Counted from the first letter of the stretch, positions 34,241 through 44,196 are shown. The stretch is 60,789 nt of DNA from Lachnospiraceae bacterium UBA3772 (GCA_002371025.1 DFFQ01000213.1:1-60789), one strand, 5' to 3'. Program-made: numbers and translations. The notes: a model not told the origin generated them from the sequence alone.

Positions 34241-36511
34241 ATGAGAACAGCGGTTATTGGTTTTCCAAGAATTGGTAAAGACAGAGAATTAAAATTTGCG
34301 ACAGAAAAATATTTTAAAAATGAATTAAGTGAAGAGGAATTAGTAAAGACAGCAAAAGAAATACGTTGTTATGGCTGGGAAAAACAAAAAGAAGCAGGTA
34401 TAGATTTTATCTCATCTAATGATTTTTCTTATTATGACAATATGCTTGATACAGCAGTGCTTTTTAATATTATCCCTAAGAGATATAAGGATTTAGAACT
34501 TAGCGAAATGGGTACATATTATGCTATGGCAAGAGGCTATCAGGGGGAAAAGGGAAATGTTAAGGCATTTGCTATGAAAAAATGGTTCAATACCAACTAC
34601 CATTATCTTGTACCCGAGATCGAAGATGATGCTGACATAAGGCTTGCAGGAAACAAGCCGATCCGGGAATTTATAGAGGCTAGAGATTACGGGGCTTTAA
34701 CTAAAGTCAGCATCATCGGACCATTTACTTTCCTTAGTCTTGCAAGATTTGTGGGAGAAAAGACAGCAAAGGATTTTGCAAATGTTCTCTCGAAGGAATA
34801 TGTAAAACTTATTTTGGAACTTGAAAAAGAGGGAGCCAAATGGATTCAGTTCGATGAGCCTTACCTTGTAAGAGATTTAAGTTCTGATGAGATAGATCTT
34901 TTTAAAGAAATCTATAATTACATTCTTTCTAATAAGGGCAATGTGAAAGTTCTCCTGCAGACATATTTTGGGGATGTAAGAGACATTTATAAAGAGCTTA
35001 TCGGATTAAATTTTGATGGTATAGGTCTTGATTTCCTTGAAGGAAGAAAAACTCTTGATTTAATTAAGGAAAATGGATTTGCCGAGGATAAGCTTTTATT
35101 TGCTGGTCTTGTTAAGGGTAAGAATATCTGGCGAAATGATTATAAGAAGACAGTTGAAATAATTGATGAATTAAAAAAATACGTAGCAGAAGAAAATATA
35201 GTTTTAAATACATCCTGCTCACTGCTCCATGTGCCTTATACCTTAGATAGCGAGACAAAATTAGGAGATGAATATAAGAAACATTTTTCTTATGCTGAGG
35301 AAAAGCTGACAGAACTTAAAGAGCTATCTCTTATCATTAAGGGAGAAGAAAGAGAAGAGCTGCTTGAAAAGAATCAGGAACTGTTTAAGGGAAGGGTTAA
35401 TAGTAAGAATCAGCAGGTAATAGACAGGGTTAATGCTATTAAAGAGGAAGATTATGTAAGACTTCCAGAGTTTAATGAGAGAGAAAAAATTCAGAAAGAA
35501 CGTTTTAATCTTCCTCTTTTTCCTACAACAACTATCGGCTCTTTCCCACAGACTGCCGATGTAAGAAAGAACAGAAATGACTTTAGAAAGGGGCTTATCA
35601 CTAAGGAAGAATATATAGCTTTTAATCAGAAAAAAATTAAAGAATGCATTGATCTTCAGGAAGAGATTGGTCTTGATGTGCTTGTTCATGGCGAGTTCGA
35701 AAGAAATGACATGGTGGAATATTTCGGGGAACATCTGGATGGATATGTATTTACAGAAAAGGCTTGGGTTCAGTCTTATGGAACAAGATGTGTTAAACCG
35801 CCTGTTATTTGGGGAGATGTTTCAAGAAAAGAGGCTATAACTGTTCAGTGGTCTAAATATGCTGCATCATGTACCAAAAAGGAAGTAAAGGGAATGCTTA
35901 CAGGACCTGTTACTATCCTTAACTGGTCTTTCCCTAGAGAAGATATTTCTATTAAGGAAAGTATCCTGCAGCTGGCTCTTGCAATAAGAGATGAAGTGCT
36001 TGATCTTGAAGCAAATGGCATTAATATAATTCAGATTGATGAAGCGGCTTTAAGAGAAAAGCTCCCAATTAGAAGATCAGACTGGAATAAGGAATATCTG
36101 GATTTTGCTATACCTGCCTTTAGACTTGTTCATGCTAAAGTAAAGCCAGAAACACAGATCCATACACATATGTGTTACAGCGAATTTACTGATATCATTC
36201 CAGCGATTGATGCTATGGATGCGGATGTTATTACATTTGAAGCATCACGTTCAGACCTTCTTATTCTGGATTCTTTAAAAGAGAATCATTTTAAGACAGA
36301 AGTTGGACCTGGTGTTTATGATATCCACAGTCCAAGAGTTCCTTCAGTTGAAGAAATAGTAAATGCTCTTAGCAAAATGAGAGAAAAAATAGAAGATAAA
36401 AAATTATGGGTTAACCCTGACTGCGGCCTTAAAACAAGAGGAGATAAGGAAACAAAGGCGAGCCTTATTAATATGGTTCAGGCAGCAAAAATCCTTAGAG
36501 GAAAGGCGTGA
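34241..36511 (+). CDS. metE: Cobalamin-independent methionine synthase
   Basis: A 756-residue enzyme that transfers a methyl group from 5-methyltetrahydropteroyl-triglutamate to homocysteine in the cytoplasm. The N-terminal barrel starts MRTAVIGFPRIGKDRELKFA. The C-terminal catalytic barrel has LFPTTTIGSFPQT, IDEAALREKLP, and the zinc ligands in IHTHMCYSEF and WVNPDCGLKTRG. Length and both halves are typical. It is followed by metF, which supplies its methyl donor, so metE-metF is a functional pair. Confidence 0.97.
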   Translation: MRTAVIGFPRIGKDRELKFATEKYFKNELSEEELVKTAKEIRCYGWEKQKEAGIDFISSNDFSYYDNMLDTAVLFNIIPKRYKDLELSEMGTYYAMARGYQGEKGNVKAFAMKKWFNTNYHYLVPEIEDDADIRLAGNKPIREFIEARDYGALTKVSIIGPFTFLSLARFVGEKTAKDFANVLSKEYVKLILELEKEGAKWIQFDEPYLVRDLSSDEIDLFKEIYNYILSNKGNVKVLLQTYFGDVRDIYKELIGLNFDGIGLDFLEGRKTLDLIKENGFAEDKLLFAGLVKGKNIWRNDYKKTVEIIDELKKYVAEENIVLNTSCSLLHVPYTLDSETKLGDEYKKHFSYAEEKLTELKELSLIIKGEEREELLEKNQELFKGRVNSKNQQVIDRVNAIKEEDYVRLPEFNEREKIQKERFNLPLFPTTTIGSFPQTADVRKNRNDFRKGLITKEEYIAFNQKKIKECIDLQEEIGLDVLVHGEFERNDMVEYFGEHLDGYVFTEKAWVQSYGTRCVKPPVIWGDVSRKEAITVQWSKYAASCTKKEVKGMLTGPVTILNWSFPREDISIKESILQLALAIRDEVLDLEANGINIIQIDEAALREKLPIRRSDWNKEYLDFAIPAFRLVHAKVKPETQIHTHMCYSEFTDIIPAIDAMDADVITFEASRSDLLILDSLKENHFKTEVGPGVYDIHSPRVPSVEEIVNALSKMREKIEDKKLWVNPDCGLKTRGDKETKASLINMVQAAKILRGKA

Positions 36512-36548
36512 TCTAAGATAAAACGCAATCCTTAGAGAGAAGGCGTGA
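36490..36548 (+). repeat. Partial duplication of the metE 3' end
   Basis: The last 22 bases of metE (36490-36511) are repeated with two mismatches at 36527-36548, 37 bp downstream. It looks like a small tandem duplication or slippage scar that left a second, non-coding copy of the final codons. Confidence 0.7.
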
Positions 36549-36603
36549 AATAATTAGTGTTCTATTTGGTCGGGAAACCTGCAAAAGATAATGAGGAATA
36601 AAT

Positions 36604-37464
36604 ATGAAATTAACTAATATATACGAAAAAAAAGAAAAGACTTTATCATTTGAGATTTTTCCGCCAAAGAAGGATGCTGAATTAGATAATATTGATGAAA
36701 CCTTAGATGTTTTGTCGGAATTAAAACCAGACTTTATCAGCGTAACATTTGGAGCTGGGGGAAGTGCCAATAAAAACAGGACCATAGCCCTTGCCAATAA
36801 GATAAAGACGAAATATAAGATCGAACCAGTGGTACATCTTACCTGCCTTCATTATGACAAGGATGAGATAGACAGCTTTGCCAGGGAGATGAAGGCGGAG
36901 GGGATAGATAATATCCTTGCTTTAAGGGGCGACAGAAATCCCAAGGTAGTAGAGAAAAATGATTTTAAGCATTCTACAGATCTGATCGAATACCTCGATA
37001 AGGAATATGATTTTGGCCTGTTTGGGGCCTGCTATCCTGAGTGCCATCCAGAATCAGTTAATAAAGTTGACGAGATAAAGAATCTTAAAAAGAAGGTTGA
37101 TGCCGGAGCTAAAGTCCTCTTGTCACAGCTTTTCTTTGATAATAATAATTTCTTTAATTTCTGTGAGGATTGCAGGATAGCGGATATTGATGTGCCGATA
37201 ATCCCAGGGGTGATGCCGGTCATAAATGCTGCACAGATTAAAAGAATGGTAAGCCTATGCCATGCTGCATTTCCGGAGAGATTTAAGAAGATTATAGATA
37301 GGTATGAGAATAATAAGGAGGCACTTTTTGACGCAGGAATGTCCTATGCCTTAAGTCAGATAATCGATCTTTTGGTAAGTGATATTCCGGGAATCCACCT
37401 TTATACCATGAATAATCCCATGGTAGCAAGACGTATATGTGAAGGTATTAAAAATATAGTTTAG
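36604..37464 (+). CDS. metF: Methylenetetrahydrofolate reductase
   Basis: A 286-residue TIM-barrel flavoenzyme that reduces 5,10-methylene- to 5-methyl-tetrahydrofolate. It has LSFEIFPPKKDAELDNI with the catalytic Glu, FISVTFGAGGSA, VVHLTCLHYDKDEI, NILALRGDRN, LLSQLFFDNNNF, and IPIIPGVMPVINAAQIKRM-type blocks. A GAGGA site precedes ATG 36604. Position after metE makes a one-carbon to methionine operon. The later 37465-37581 gap holds only an AGGAGG for the next gene. Confidence 0.95.
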   Translation: MKLTNIYEKKEKTLSFEIFPPKKDAELDNIDETLDVLSELKPDFISVTFGAGGSANKNRTIALANKIKTKYKIEPVVHLTCLHYDKDEIDSFAREMKAEGIDNILALRGDRNPKVVEKNDFKHSTDLIEYLDKEYDFGLFGACYPECHPESVNKVDEIKNLKKKVDAGAKVLLSQLFFDNNNFFNFCEDCRIADIDVPIIPGVMPVINAAQIKRMVSLCHAAFPERFKKIIDRYENNKEALFDAGMSYALSQIIDLLVSDIPGIHLYTMNNPMVARRICEGIKNIV

Positions 37465-37581
37465 GTTAAGCCATTAACCCTTGATGAAATAAACCTTTTG
37501 CTGAATAATATAACTTAAGGATTGCACGAAACAAAGCAACCCCTTATGTTGTAAGATATTATTCTCCAGGAGGTTTTTTCT

Positions 37582-38901
37582 ATGCAGGTAAGTTTTTATA
37601 AGAAAACGATGAAGATAGCGATTCCTGTGGCTTTGCAGGCGATGCTGCAATCATCTTTTTCAATGATCGACCAGATAATGGTGGGACAGCTGGGTGAAAA
37701 ATCTATAGCTGCGGTGGAAGTTGGAAGTAAGCCAGGCTTTGTATTTACTTTTATAAGCGGTGCTGTTGCTTCTGTAACAGGGATCATGGTATCTCAATAT
37801 ATGGGGAAAAAAGATGAGGAAAAGATTGATACAAGTATGTCACTTAATATGTGTGTCATGATGGCCATTGCCTTGGTGACTGCGGCTCTTGGACTATTAA
37901 TTCCAAGAGGACTTGCGGCAACATTTATAAATGATAATGCAGTTGTAAGTGAAGCCAGCAGTTATATCAGGATAATTGCATTAACGTATCCTTTGTCCGG
38001 AGCGGCATCTATACTTGCGGTTCATATAAGATGTAAGGATCATGCTAAATATCCGCTTTATATAAGTGGTATTGCGGTGGTGATAAATACATTATTAAAC
38101 TGGGTTCTTATATTTGGACATCTTGGAATGCCTAAATTTGGTGTGACAGGAGCTGCGGTAGCAAGTCTTATGTCTCAGATGTTTAATCTTATTGCTATGG
38201 TATTAATTTATAAAAAAGTGGCGGGATTTAGATTCAGGATAAGTCTTAGCAGATTAGAATTCAGGCAGTATCTGGTTATGCTGATACCTATTGTTTTAAA
38301 TGAATTGTTATGGACCATGGGACAGAATGTTAATACTTTTATTTATGGACATATGGGAACAGAAGAATTAGCAGGCATGTCTCTTACAGGACCGGTGCAG
38401 GGGCTTGTGATAGGTGCTTTATCCGGAATTGCCCAAGCAGCGGGAATCCTTATAGGTAAAAGGCTTGGAGAAAAGGATTACGAGAAAGCTTATTCTGAGT
38501 CTATAAGATTATGTATCTATGGATTTATTGGTTCAATTGTATTATCTTTAGTATGTATTGCCTTAAGTAGTGTGTATACAGGAATATTTCATGTAGATAA
38601 TGAAGTAAAAAGGCTTGGAACGGGCGTTATGATAGCCTTTGCCTTCCTTGCTCCAGCCAAGGTTCAGAATATGATACTTGGAGGCGGCATAATAAGAAGT
38701 GGTGGCAGAACGAAGTATATTATGATAATAGATATATTAGGAACATGGCTTATAGGAGTTCCTTTGGGACTTCTTACAGGACTTAAGCTGAAACTTCCGA
38801 TTGTCTGGGTATACTTTATTCTTTCGCAGGAGGAGGTAGTCAGGTTTATTATTTCAATTTACATGTTCCGGAGCCGAAAATGGATGAATACTATTGAATA
38901 A
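37582..38901 (+). CDS. MATE family multidrug/sodium antiporter
   Basis: A 439-residue protein with 12 hydrophobic segments in two homologous halves. The first half opens with ALQAMLQSSFSMIDQIMVGQLGEKSIAAVEV, the hallmark MATE sequence; the second half has LWTMGQNVNTFIYGHMGTEELAGMSL. It should export cationic compounds using a sodium or proton gradient. CCAGGAGG precedes ATG 37582. The LacI regulator starts 11 bp later and may be co-transcribed. The real substrate is unknown. Confidence 0.93.
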   Translation: MQVSFYKKTMKIAIPVALQAMLQSSFSMIDQIMVGQLGEKSIAAVEVGSKPGFVFTFISGAVASVTGIMVSQYMGKKDEEKIDTSMSLNMCVMMAIALVTAALGLLIPRGLAATFINDNAVVSEASSYIRIIALTYPLSGAASILAVHIRCKDHAKYPLYISGIAVVINTLLNWVLIFGHLGMPKFGVTGAAVASLMSQMFNLIAMVLIYKKVAGFRFRISLSRLEFRQYLVMLIPIVLNELLWTMGQNVNTFIYGHMGTEELAGMSLTGPVQGLVIGALSGIAQAAGILIGKRLGEKDYEKAYSESIRLCIYGFIGSIVLSLVCIALSSVYTGIFHVDNEVKRLGTGVMIAFAFLAPAKVQNMILGGGIIRSGGRTKYIMIIDILGTWLIGVPLGLLTGLKLKLPIVWVYFILSQEEVVRFIISIYMFRSRKWMNTIE

Positions 38902-38912
38902 ACGGAGCTTTT

Positions 38913-39920
38913 ATGTGGGATGAAAAGAAAGTAAGGCTAAGTGATATTGCAGAAGAATTGGGAGTAAGCACGGCAACAGTTTCTAATGTGCTTCATGGAA
39001 AAACTCAGAAGATAAGTGATACCACTGTTAAAAAGGTTGAGAAGAAACTGGAAGAGAGAGGCTATATATCTAATATGGCAGCAACCCTTCTTGCAAGAAA
39101 TGATTCAAGGATAATAGGGGTCATAGTAAATGATCATGAAAAATATGAAGGACATACATTGGAAGATCCATTTGTTTCTGCCTCTCTTAATTATCTTGCG
39201 GATGAGATTGCTGACCATAATTATTTCTTTATGTTAAAGAAGATAAGAGATATAAATGAGATCATCAGATTTTCATCTATGTGGAATCTTGACGGAATGA
39301 TAGTGATAGGATTCTGCGAAGAAGATTTTCAGAATCTCAGAGATCATATAAGAATTCCATTTGTTGTATATGATGGATATATGTCAGGACAGGAAAGAAT
39401 CAGTAACGTAAAGATTGACGATCTTGATGGTGGAAGACAGGTTGGAAGATATCTAAAAAAACAAGGCCATAAAAAGATACTTTGTGTTTCAGATAATTAT
39501 ATCTATATGGATCTGGACAGATATAATGGGCTGTGTGAGGGCTTTGGGAAAGAGGTTGACCGCCTTGTAATCCCGATGAAGATTGATGAAAGAGTTGATT
39601 TTTATGAAAAGAATCTGGATAAAATAATGGAGTACACTGCAGTATTTGCTGTATCTGATTATTATGCTCTTGATCTTATGGCTTTTCTTTCAAGGAAGGG
39701 GATTTATGTTCCTAAAGATATATCAGTAGTGGGATTTGATGGCAGCTTGTCTGCGTTAAGATCGATACCTAAATTAACTACAGTTGATCAGAATAATCCG
39801 ATAAGAGCTAAAATGGCTATGGAGCTTCTTTTTAAAATGATACAGAATGCGGACTATTTTGAGGAAAAAGTAGTACCGGTGGAACTTTTAGAAGGAGACA
39901 GCGTAACGAAACTGAGTTAG
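38913..39920 (+). CDS. LacI-family transcriptional regulator, probable controller of the maltodextrin operon
   Basis: A 335-residue protein. The helix-turn-helix VRLSDIAEELGVSTATVSNVLHGK occupies residues 7-30, followed by the hinge and a periplasmic-binding-like sensor domain (IIGVIVNDHE, DGMIVIGF, VVGFDGSLSALRSIPKLTTVDQ). It lies directly upstream of the maltodextrin operon, whose promoter has two identical TTAAACGTTTAA palindromes, a typical LacI/GalR half-site arrangement. A strong terminator isolates it from that operon. The repressor-operator match is inferred from proximity. Confidence 0.9.
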   Translation: MWDEKKVRLSDIAEELGVSTATVSNVLHGKTQKISDTTVKKVEKKLEERGYISNMAATLLARNDSRIIGVIVNDHEKYEGHTLEDPFVSASLNYLADEIADHNYFFMLKKIRDINEIIRFSSMWNLDGMIVIGFCEEDFQNLRDHIRIPFVVYDGYMSGQERISNVKIDDLDGGRQVGRYLKKQGHKKILCVSDNYIYMDLDRYNGLCEGFGKEVDRLVIPMKIDERVDFYEKNLDKIMEYTAVFAVSDYYALDLMAFLSRKGIYVPKDISVVGFDGSLSALRSIPKLTTVDQNNPIRAKMAMELLFKMIQNADYFEEKVVPVELLEGDSVTKLS

Positions 39921-39926
39921 TAGAAG

Positions 39927-39952
39927 AGAGGCACATCAGGTGCCTCTTTTTA
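39927..39952 (+). terminator. Intrinsic terminator after the LacI gene
   Basis: A perfect 8-bp GC-containing stem (39927-39934 with 39940-39947) and a T-run at 39947-39951. Confidence 0.92.
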
Positions 39953-40034
39953 TTGTTTTGGAGAATGTGCTTAATGGGAATAATAATTTAAATTTTTATT
40001 TGTATAATAATTCTAAAAAAATAAAAATGGCATA

Positions 40035-40149
40035 TTGACATTTGGGCATAATGATATTAATATGAGTTTATAAACGATTTAAACGTTTAAGTTTGTTCCT
40101 GAACGATGGAACAACTTATATTTTTTTTAACAACTACTTAAACGTTTAA
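40035..40149 (+). promoter_or_regulatory. Maltodextrin operon promoter with two LacI-type operators
   Basis: TTGACA at 40035-40040, a 17-bp spacer and TAATAT at 40058-40063 give a strong sigma-A promoter. Two identical 12-bp palindromes TTAAACGTTTAA lie at 40079-40090 and 40138-40149, 59 bp apart, both downstream of the predicted transcript start; the second is just before the ribosome site. Extra partial sites (TTTATAAACG, CTTAAACGAG) flank them. The arrangement suits looping or roadblock repression by the upstream LacI protein. Confidence 0.75.
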
Positions 40150-40176
40150 CTTAAACGAGATCGGGAGGAAAATATT

Positions 40177-40962
40177 ATGAAGAAAAAGATTGTTGCATTA
40201 GCTTTAGCTGTTTCATGCATGGTGGGAGTTGTTGGTTGTTCATCAGAAAAGAAGAACGTAGACACAACATCAAATGGTGTTGCAAGTAGCGAAGCTACTG
40301 ACAAGTATGTTGTTACTTACTATGACCAGGATAAGCAGGTTGTAGCAACAGAGGAAGTTGAAGCTGGACAGCCAGTACCAGATATCAAGCCTGAAAAAGA
40401 CGGATATGAATTCATGGGATACTATATTAACCCTGAATGCGGAAGAGAAATGGATATTACTTCACCAGTAGTTGGAGATAAGGAAGTTTATTGTGGTTAT
40501 ACAAAAGCACAGAAGGATGAGAGAAAGTTCTACATCGTTGGTGCTGGTAAGAGTGAAATCCTTACAAAGTCTAACTGGGGTGAAACATTCGATGATACAT
40601 TTGCTTTAACTAAAGATGAATCTTCAGAAAAGAATGTTTATAAGATTACAGTTGAGTTATCAGTTGGTGATGAGTTCCAGTTTGTAACAGATGTTAAATG
40701 GTCAGATCAGAGAGGTTTCGGATATATTAAGGACGGAAAACTTAATGGAGAGACATATTTAAAGAAGGCAGCTGGTCTTGGCGATTCACCTGCTGAAAAG
40801 TCAAATATCTTAGTTGAGAAGTCAGGAAAGTATGAATTTACATTAACAACATATCCTGCATCTGATGTATATGATACTGAAAATGAGTACTATACAGAAG
40901 AAACAAAGGAGAACTTTAATTCAAATCCATTTGATACTATTGAGTGGAAAATCGTTGAGTAA
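40177..40962 (+). CDS. Surface lipoprotein with InlB-like and starch-binding-like domains
   Basis: A 261-residue lipoprotein (lipobox VVGC, Cys21). After a short Ser/Thr-rich linker comes a ~65-residue unit of InlB/Listeria-Bacteroides repeat type (YVVTYYDQDKQVVATEEVE...PVPDIKPEKDGYEFMGYY...), then a C-terminal beta-rich domain (about 118-250) that resembles SusE/SusF-type carbohydrate-binding modules (FYIVGAG, NWGE, VGDEFQFVTD). First gene of the maltodextrin operon, so it may capture starch fragments at the cell surface. The binding function is inferred from position and weak fold resemblance. Confidence 0.7.
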   Translation: MKKKIVALALAVSCMVGVVGCSSEKKNVDTTSNGVASSEATDKYVVTYYDQDKQVVATEEVEAGQPVPDIKPEKDGYEFMGYYINPECGREMDITSPVVGDKEVYCGYTKAQKDERKFYIVGAGKSEILTKSNWGETFDDTFALTKDESSEKNVYKITVELSVGDEFQFVTDVKWSDQRGFGYIKDGKLNGETYLKKAAGLGDSPAEKSNILVEKSGKYEFTLTTYPASDVYDTENEYYTEETKENFNSNPFDTIEWKIVE

Positions 40963-40983
40963 TAAAAATTTAAGGGGAATCAG

Positions 40984-42687
40984 ATGAACAGACATGCATT
41001 AATGCACATTCCGGAGTCAAGATATTGCTTTCCAGTTGGTGAGAAAGAGGCAGTTATCAGATTCCGTGCATCAAAAGAAGATAGTGGACTTGATTTTTCA
41101 ATAATCTACGGCATGAAATATGATTTCCATTCTACACGTACATGTAAAAAGCTAGAGATCAAATATTCTGACAGCCTTTATAACTACTATGAGATAAGGT
41201 TGGAACTTGAAGACGTCAGGCTTGTTTATATTTTTAAGATCGAAGAGGATGGAAAGACTTATTACTTCAGTGAAGATGGAGTAACAGAGGATTATAATTT
41301 TGTTGAATCATTTTATAATTGTTTCCAGCTTCCATATATTAATGAAAATGATGTGATGCCTACAGTTGAATGGATGAGAAATGCCGTATTTTATCAGATA
41401 TTCGTTGATAGATTCAACATGGGCGATGAAAGTAAGGATAAATCATATATCAATATGAACTGGGGAGATCTGCCAACACCAAAGAGTCATGCCGGTGGTG
41501 ATCTCAGAGGAATTATTAATAAGCTGGATTATATTGATGATCTTGGAATTTCAGGAATTTATCTTACACCGATTTTTGAATCTACATCAAATCATAAATA
41601 TGACATAAAAAATTATAAGAAGATTGATAAGGAATTTGGCTCAAATGATGATCTTAAAGAGCTGGTTAAAAAAGCTCATGACAAGGGAATAAGAGTTATT
41701 CTTGATGCTGTATTCAATCATTGCAGTTTCCTTATGGAACAGTTCCAGGATGTTATAAGAAATGGAAGAGAGTCAAAATATTTTGACTGGTTCTTGATCC
41801 ACGGAGATAAGGTGGATCAGGAAAATTGCAATTATGAATGTTTTGCATCCTGCAATTACATGCCAAAATTAAATACAGCAAATAAAGAAGTTCAGGATTT
41901 CCTTATTGATGTTGCTACTTATTGGATTGATGAGGCAGACATCGATGGATGGAGACTGGATGTGGCAGATGAGGTATCTCATGAATTCTGGAGGAGATTC
42001 AGAAGAGAGGTAAAGGCTAAGAAGAGTGATGCAGTGATCATTGGTGAAAACTGGCATGATGCTTATCCTTCACTTATGGGAGATCAGCAGGACAGCATAA
42101 TGAATTACGCATTTACAAAGACCTGCCTTGATTACTTCGCAAAAGATCGTTTCACTGCCAAAGAAACAGCTGAAAAACTTAATAATATTCTTATGCGTAA
42201 TATGGAACAGGTAAATTACATGATGCTTAATTTGCTTGATTCTCATGACACTCATAGATTTTATTCAGAAACAAGTTGCAGCAAGGAAAAGCTGGAGGCG
42301 GCATTTGCGCTGGCTGTATTATTCCCTGGAGCAACCTGCATGTATTACGGAACAGAAATAGCAACTGAGGGTGGGTACGACCCAGATAGCAGAAGATGTT
42401 TTGACTGGAATGAAAAGAATTGGGATCCAAACCTCATGGAGTCTATCAAGAATCTTATTCATCTTAAGAGAACAGAAAAGATCTTGGGATACGGAAATGT
42501 ATCTATCAGCAGTAAAAATGACGTTTTGATCGTAAAGAGATCCTATATGGAACAGTCCATTACTCTTTCAATTAATATGTCACAGCAATTTATTGATCTT
42601 GAATTAGATAATACAAAGCAGATCATTGCAGGAAATGTTAATGACGGAAAGCTTAGTCCTATGGGCTATTGCGTTTACAAAGATTAG
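40984..42687 (+). CDS. Glycoside hydrolase family 13, neopullulanase/maltogenic amylase type
   Basis: A 567-residue protein without signal peptide, so cytoplasmic. Residues 1-125 fit a CBM34-like N-terminal domain, then the GH13 barrel: FYQIFVDRF, LDAVFNHC, DGWRLDVADE with the nucleophile Asp, VIGENWHD with the acid/base Glu, and LLDSHDTHR with the third Asp. The C-terminal beta domain is short. It should hydrolyse imported maltodextrins or cyclodextrins. The upstream lipoprotein gene and the downstream ABC transporter agree with this. Confidence 0.92.
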   Translation: MNRHALMHIPESRYCFPVGEKEAVIRFRASKEDSGLDFSIIYGMKYDFHSTRTCKKLEIKYSDSLYNYYEIRLELEDVRLVYIFKIEEDGKTYYFSEDGVTEDYNFVESFYNCFQLPYINENDVMPTVEWMRNAVFYQIFVDRFNMGDESKDKSYINMNWGDLPTPKSHAGGDLRGIINKLDYIDDLGISGIYLTPIFESTSNHKYDIKNYKKIDKEFGSNDDLKELVKKAHDKGIRVILDAVFNHCSFLMEQFQDVIRNGRESKYFDWFLIHGDKVDQENCNYECFASCNYMPKLNTANKEVQDFLIDVATYWIDEADIDGWRLDVADEVSHEFWRRFRREVKAKKSDAVIIGENWHDAYPSLMGDQQDSIMNYAFTKTCLDYFAKDRFTAKETAEKLNNILMRNMEQVNYMMLNLLDSHDTHRFYSETSCSKEKLEAAFALAVLFPGATCMYYGTEIATEGGYDPDSRRCFDWNEKNWDPNLMESIKNLIHLKRTEKILGYGNVSISSKNDVLIVKRSYMEQSITLSINMSQQFIDLELDNTKQIIAGNVNDGKLSPMGYCVYKD

Positions 42688-42704
42688 TTATTGGAGGAAT
42701 AGCT

Positions 42705-44177
42705 ATGAAGAAAAAAATTTCTTTAATCCTGGTTGCAGGTATGGTAGCAGCTTCACTTGCAGGCTGCGGTTCAGATGGAAAAGATAATAAAGCAACTACA
42801 GAAAACACAGAAAAGAAGAGCTCAGCAGCAAGCAGTCTTTTCTCTGGAGAATTAGAAAAAAATGTAACTATTCAGGTACTTGAAAATGATACAGCAATTT
42901 CAAAAGGTTATTTTCAGGAACTTATTGATGCATTTAATGAAAAATATAAAGATTATGGAATCACAGCAGTGGATGCTAACATGAATCAGTATCTTGATCT
43001 TGCTAATGATGGCCCTTACGGCTACGGCCCTGATGTTTTATATCAGGCAAATGACGTTATCATGAGATACGCTGAAGGAAAGCACATTTTACCAATTCCT
43101 GTTGAATCATTAGATTGCTACAGTGTTGTATCTGACAAAGCCTGGGAAGCTTATAAGGTTACTGTAGATGGTCAGGAATATACATGTGGTGTTCCAGTAA
43201 ATGTTCAGTCTCCTATGCTTTATTACAGAACAGACCTTCTTCCAGCAGACTGGAAGACAAATTGGGATAAGAACAACAATGATGTTCCAGATATGGTTGA
43301 AAACTGGAGCGATATGTATAGCTATTCAAAGGCTGTTCATGAAGCTGATGCCTCAAAGTACGGCTATATGAAATCAATCTATGATGTTTATTTCTCAAGT
43401 GGATTCTTATTCTCATATGGCGCATATGTATTTGGAAATAACAACACAGATGTTTCTGATATCGGTTTTGCATCAGGCGAAGCTGAAAAAGGTGCAAATG
43501 TATTATATCAGCTTGCAACTGCTATGAACGAAGACTGTATCGATGATACTATCACAACAAATGCTTATAGTAAGCTTGCAGATGGAACATATTTTGCAAC
43601 TGTTTCAACTCCTGATACATATTCAACATTCTTAGGAGAGCTTGAATTAGAATATGAAAACCAGGGTAAGTCTAAAGAAGAGGCACAGAAGATGGCTGAA
43701 GAGAATCTTGTAATGACTGTTCTTCCTAAGCTTCCAGCTAATGGTGATCTTGAAGCACCAAGCGCTGAGACTATTGATAGTAAGATGATGGGTGGTATCA
43801 ATGGTTATGCCATTAGTTCATATACTAAGTGTCCAAATGCGTGTCTTGCTTTCGTTGATTTTGCAACAAGCTTTGAAATGGAAAAGAAACGTAATGAAAT
43901 GCTTGGTATTACACCAGCCAGATCTGATGCTGCTGTTGAAAGCGGTGGAATTACTGAAGAAGTATTTAAGAACTTAGAGAGTGGAAACATTGTTCTTATG
44001 CCTTCAGTTAAGGAAACTTCTCAGATTTGGACACCAGGCCAGACTTTCTTTACAGATTTAGCAAAAGATGCCTTCAGAAATGAAGATGAGAAAAAGTATA
44101 AAGATCAGGCATCTATGAAGAAGGGCCTTGAAGACGTTTCAAAACAGATATACGATGCTATTTTCACATTAGATTAG
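42705..44177 (+). CDS. Maltose/maltodextrin ABC transporter substrate-binding lipoprotein
   Basis: About 490 residues. Lipoprotein signal with LAGC (Cys21), a Ser/Lys-rich linker, then a type I sugar-binding fold: ELIDAFNEKYKDYGITAV, YGPDVLYQANDVIMRYAEG, YTCGVPVNVQSPMLYYRTDL and GGINGYAISSYTKCPN. These match MalE-like proteins. ATG 42705 follows TTGGAGG; the upstream in-frame ATG at 42669 lies inside the GH13 gene. It should deliver maltodextrin to the permease pair downstream. Confidence 0.9.
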   Translation: MKKKISLILVAGMVAASLAGCGSDGKDNKATTENTEKKSSAASSLFSGELEKNVTIQVLENDTAISKGYFQELIDAFNEKYKDYGITAVDANMNQYLDLANDGPYGYGPDVLYQANDVIMRYAEGKHILPIPVESLDCYSVVSDKAWEAYKVTVDGQEYTCGVPVNVQSPMLYYRTDLLPADWKTNWDKNNNDVPDMVENWSDMYSYSKAVHEADASKYGYMKSIYDVYFSSGFLFSYGAYVFGNNNTDVSDIGFASGEAEKGANVLYQLATAMNEDCIDDTITTNAYSKLADGTYFATVSTPDTYSTFLGELELEYENQGKSKEEAQKMAEENLVMTVLPKLPANGDLEAPSAETIDSKMMGGINGYAISSYTKCPNACLAFVDFATSFEMEKKRNEMLGITPARSDAAVESGGITEEVFKNLESGNIVLMPSVKETSQIWTPGQTFFTDLAKDAFRNEDEKKYKDQASMKKGLEDVSKQIYDAIFTLD

Positions 44178-44196
44178 TTTAAGTCAGAGGTTTTAT

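Noticed and set aside
37465..37581. Riboswitch upstream of the MATE gene
   Set aside because: The 117-bp gap shows no convincing paired structure beyond chance, only a good ribosome site.
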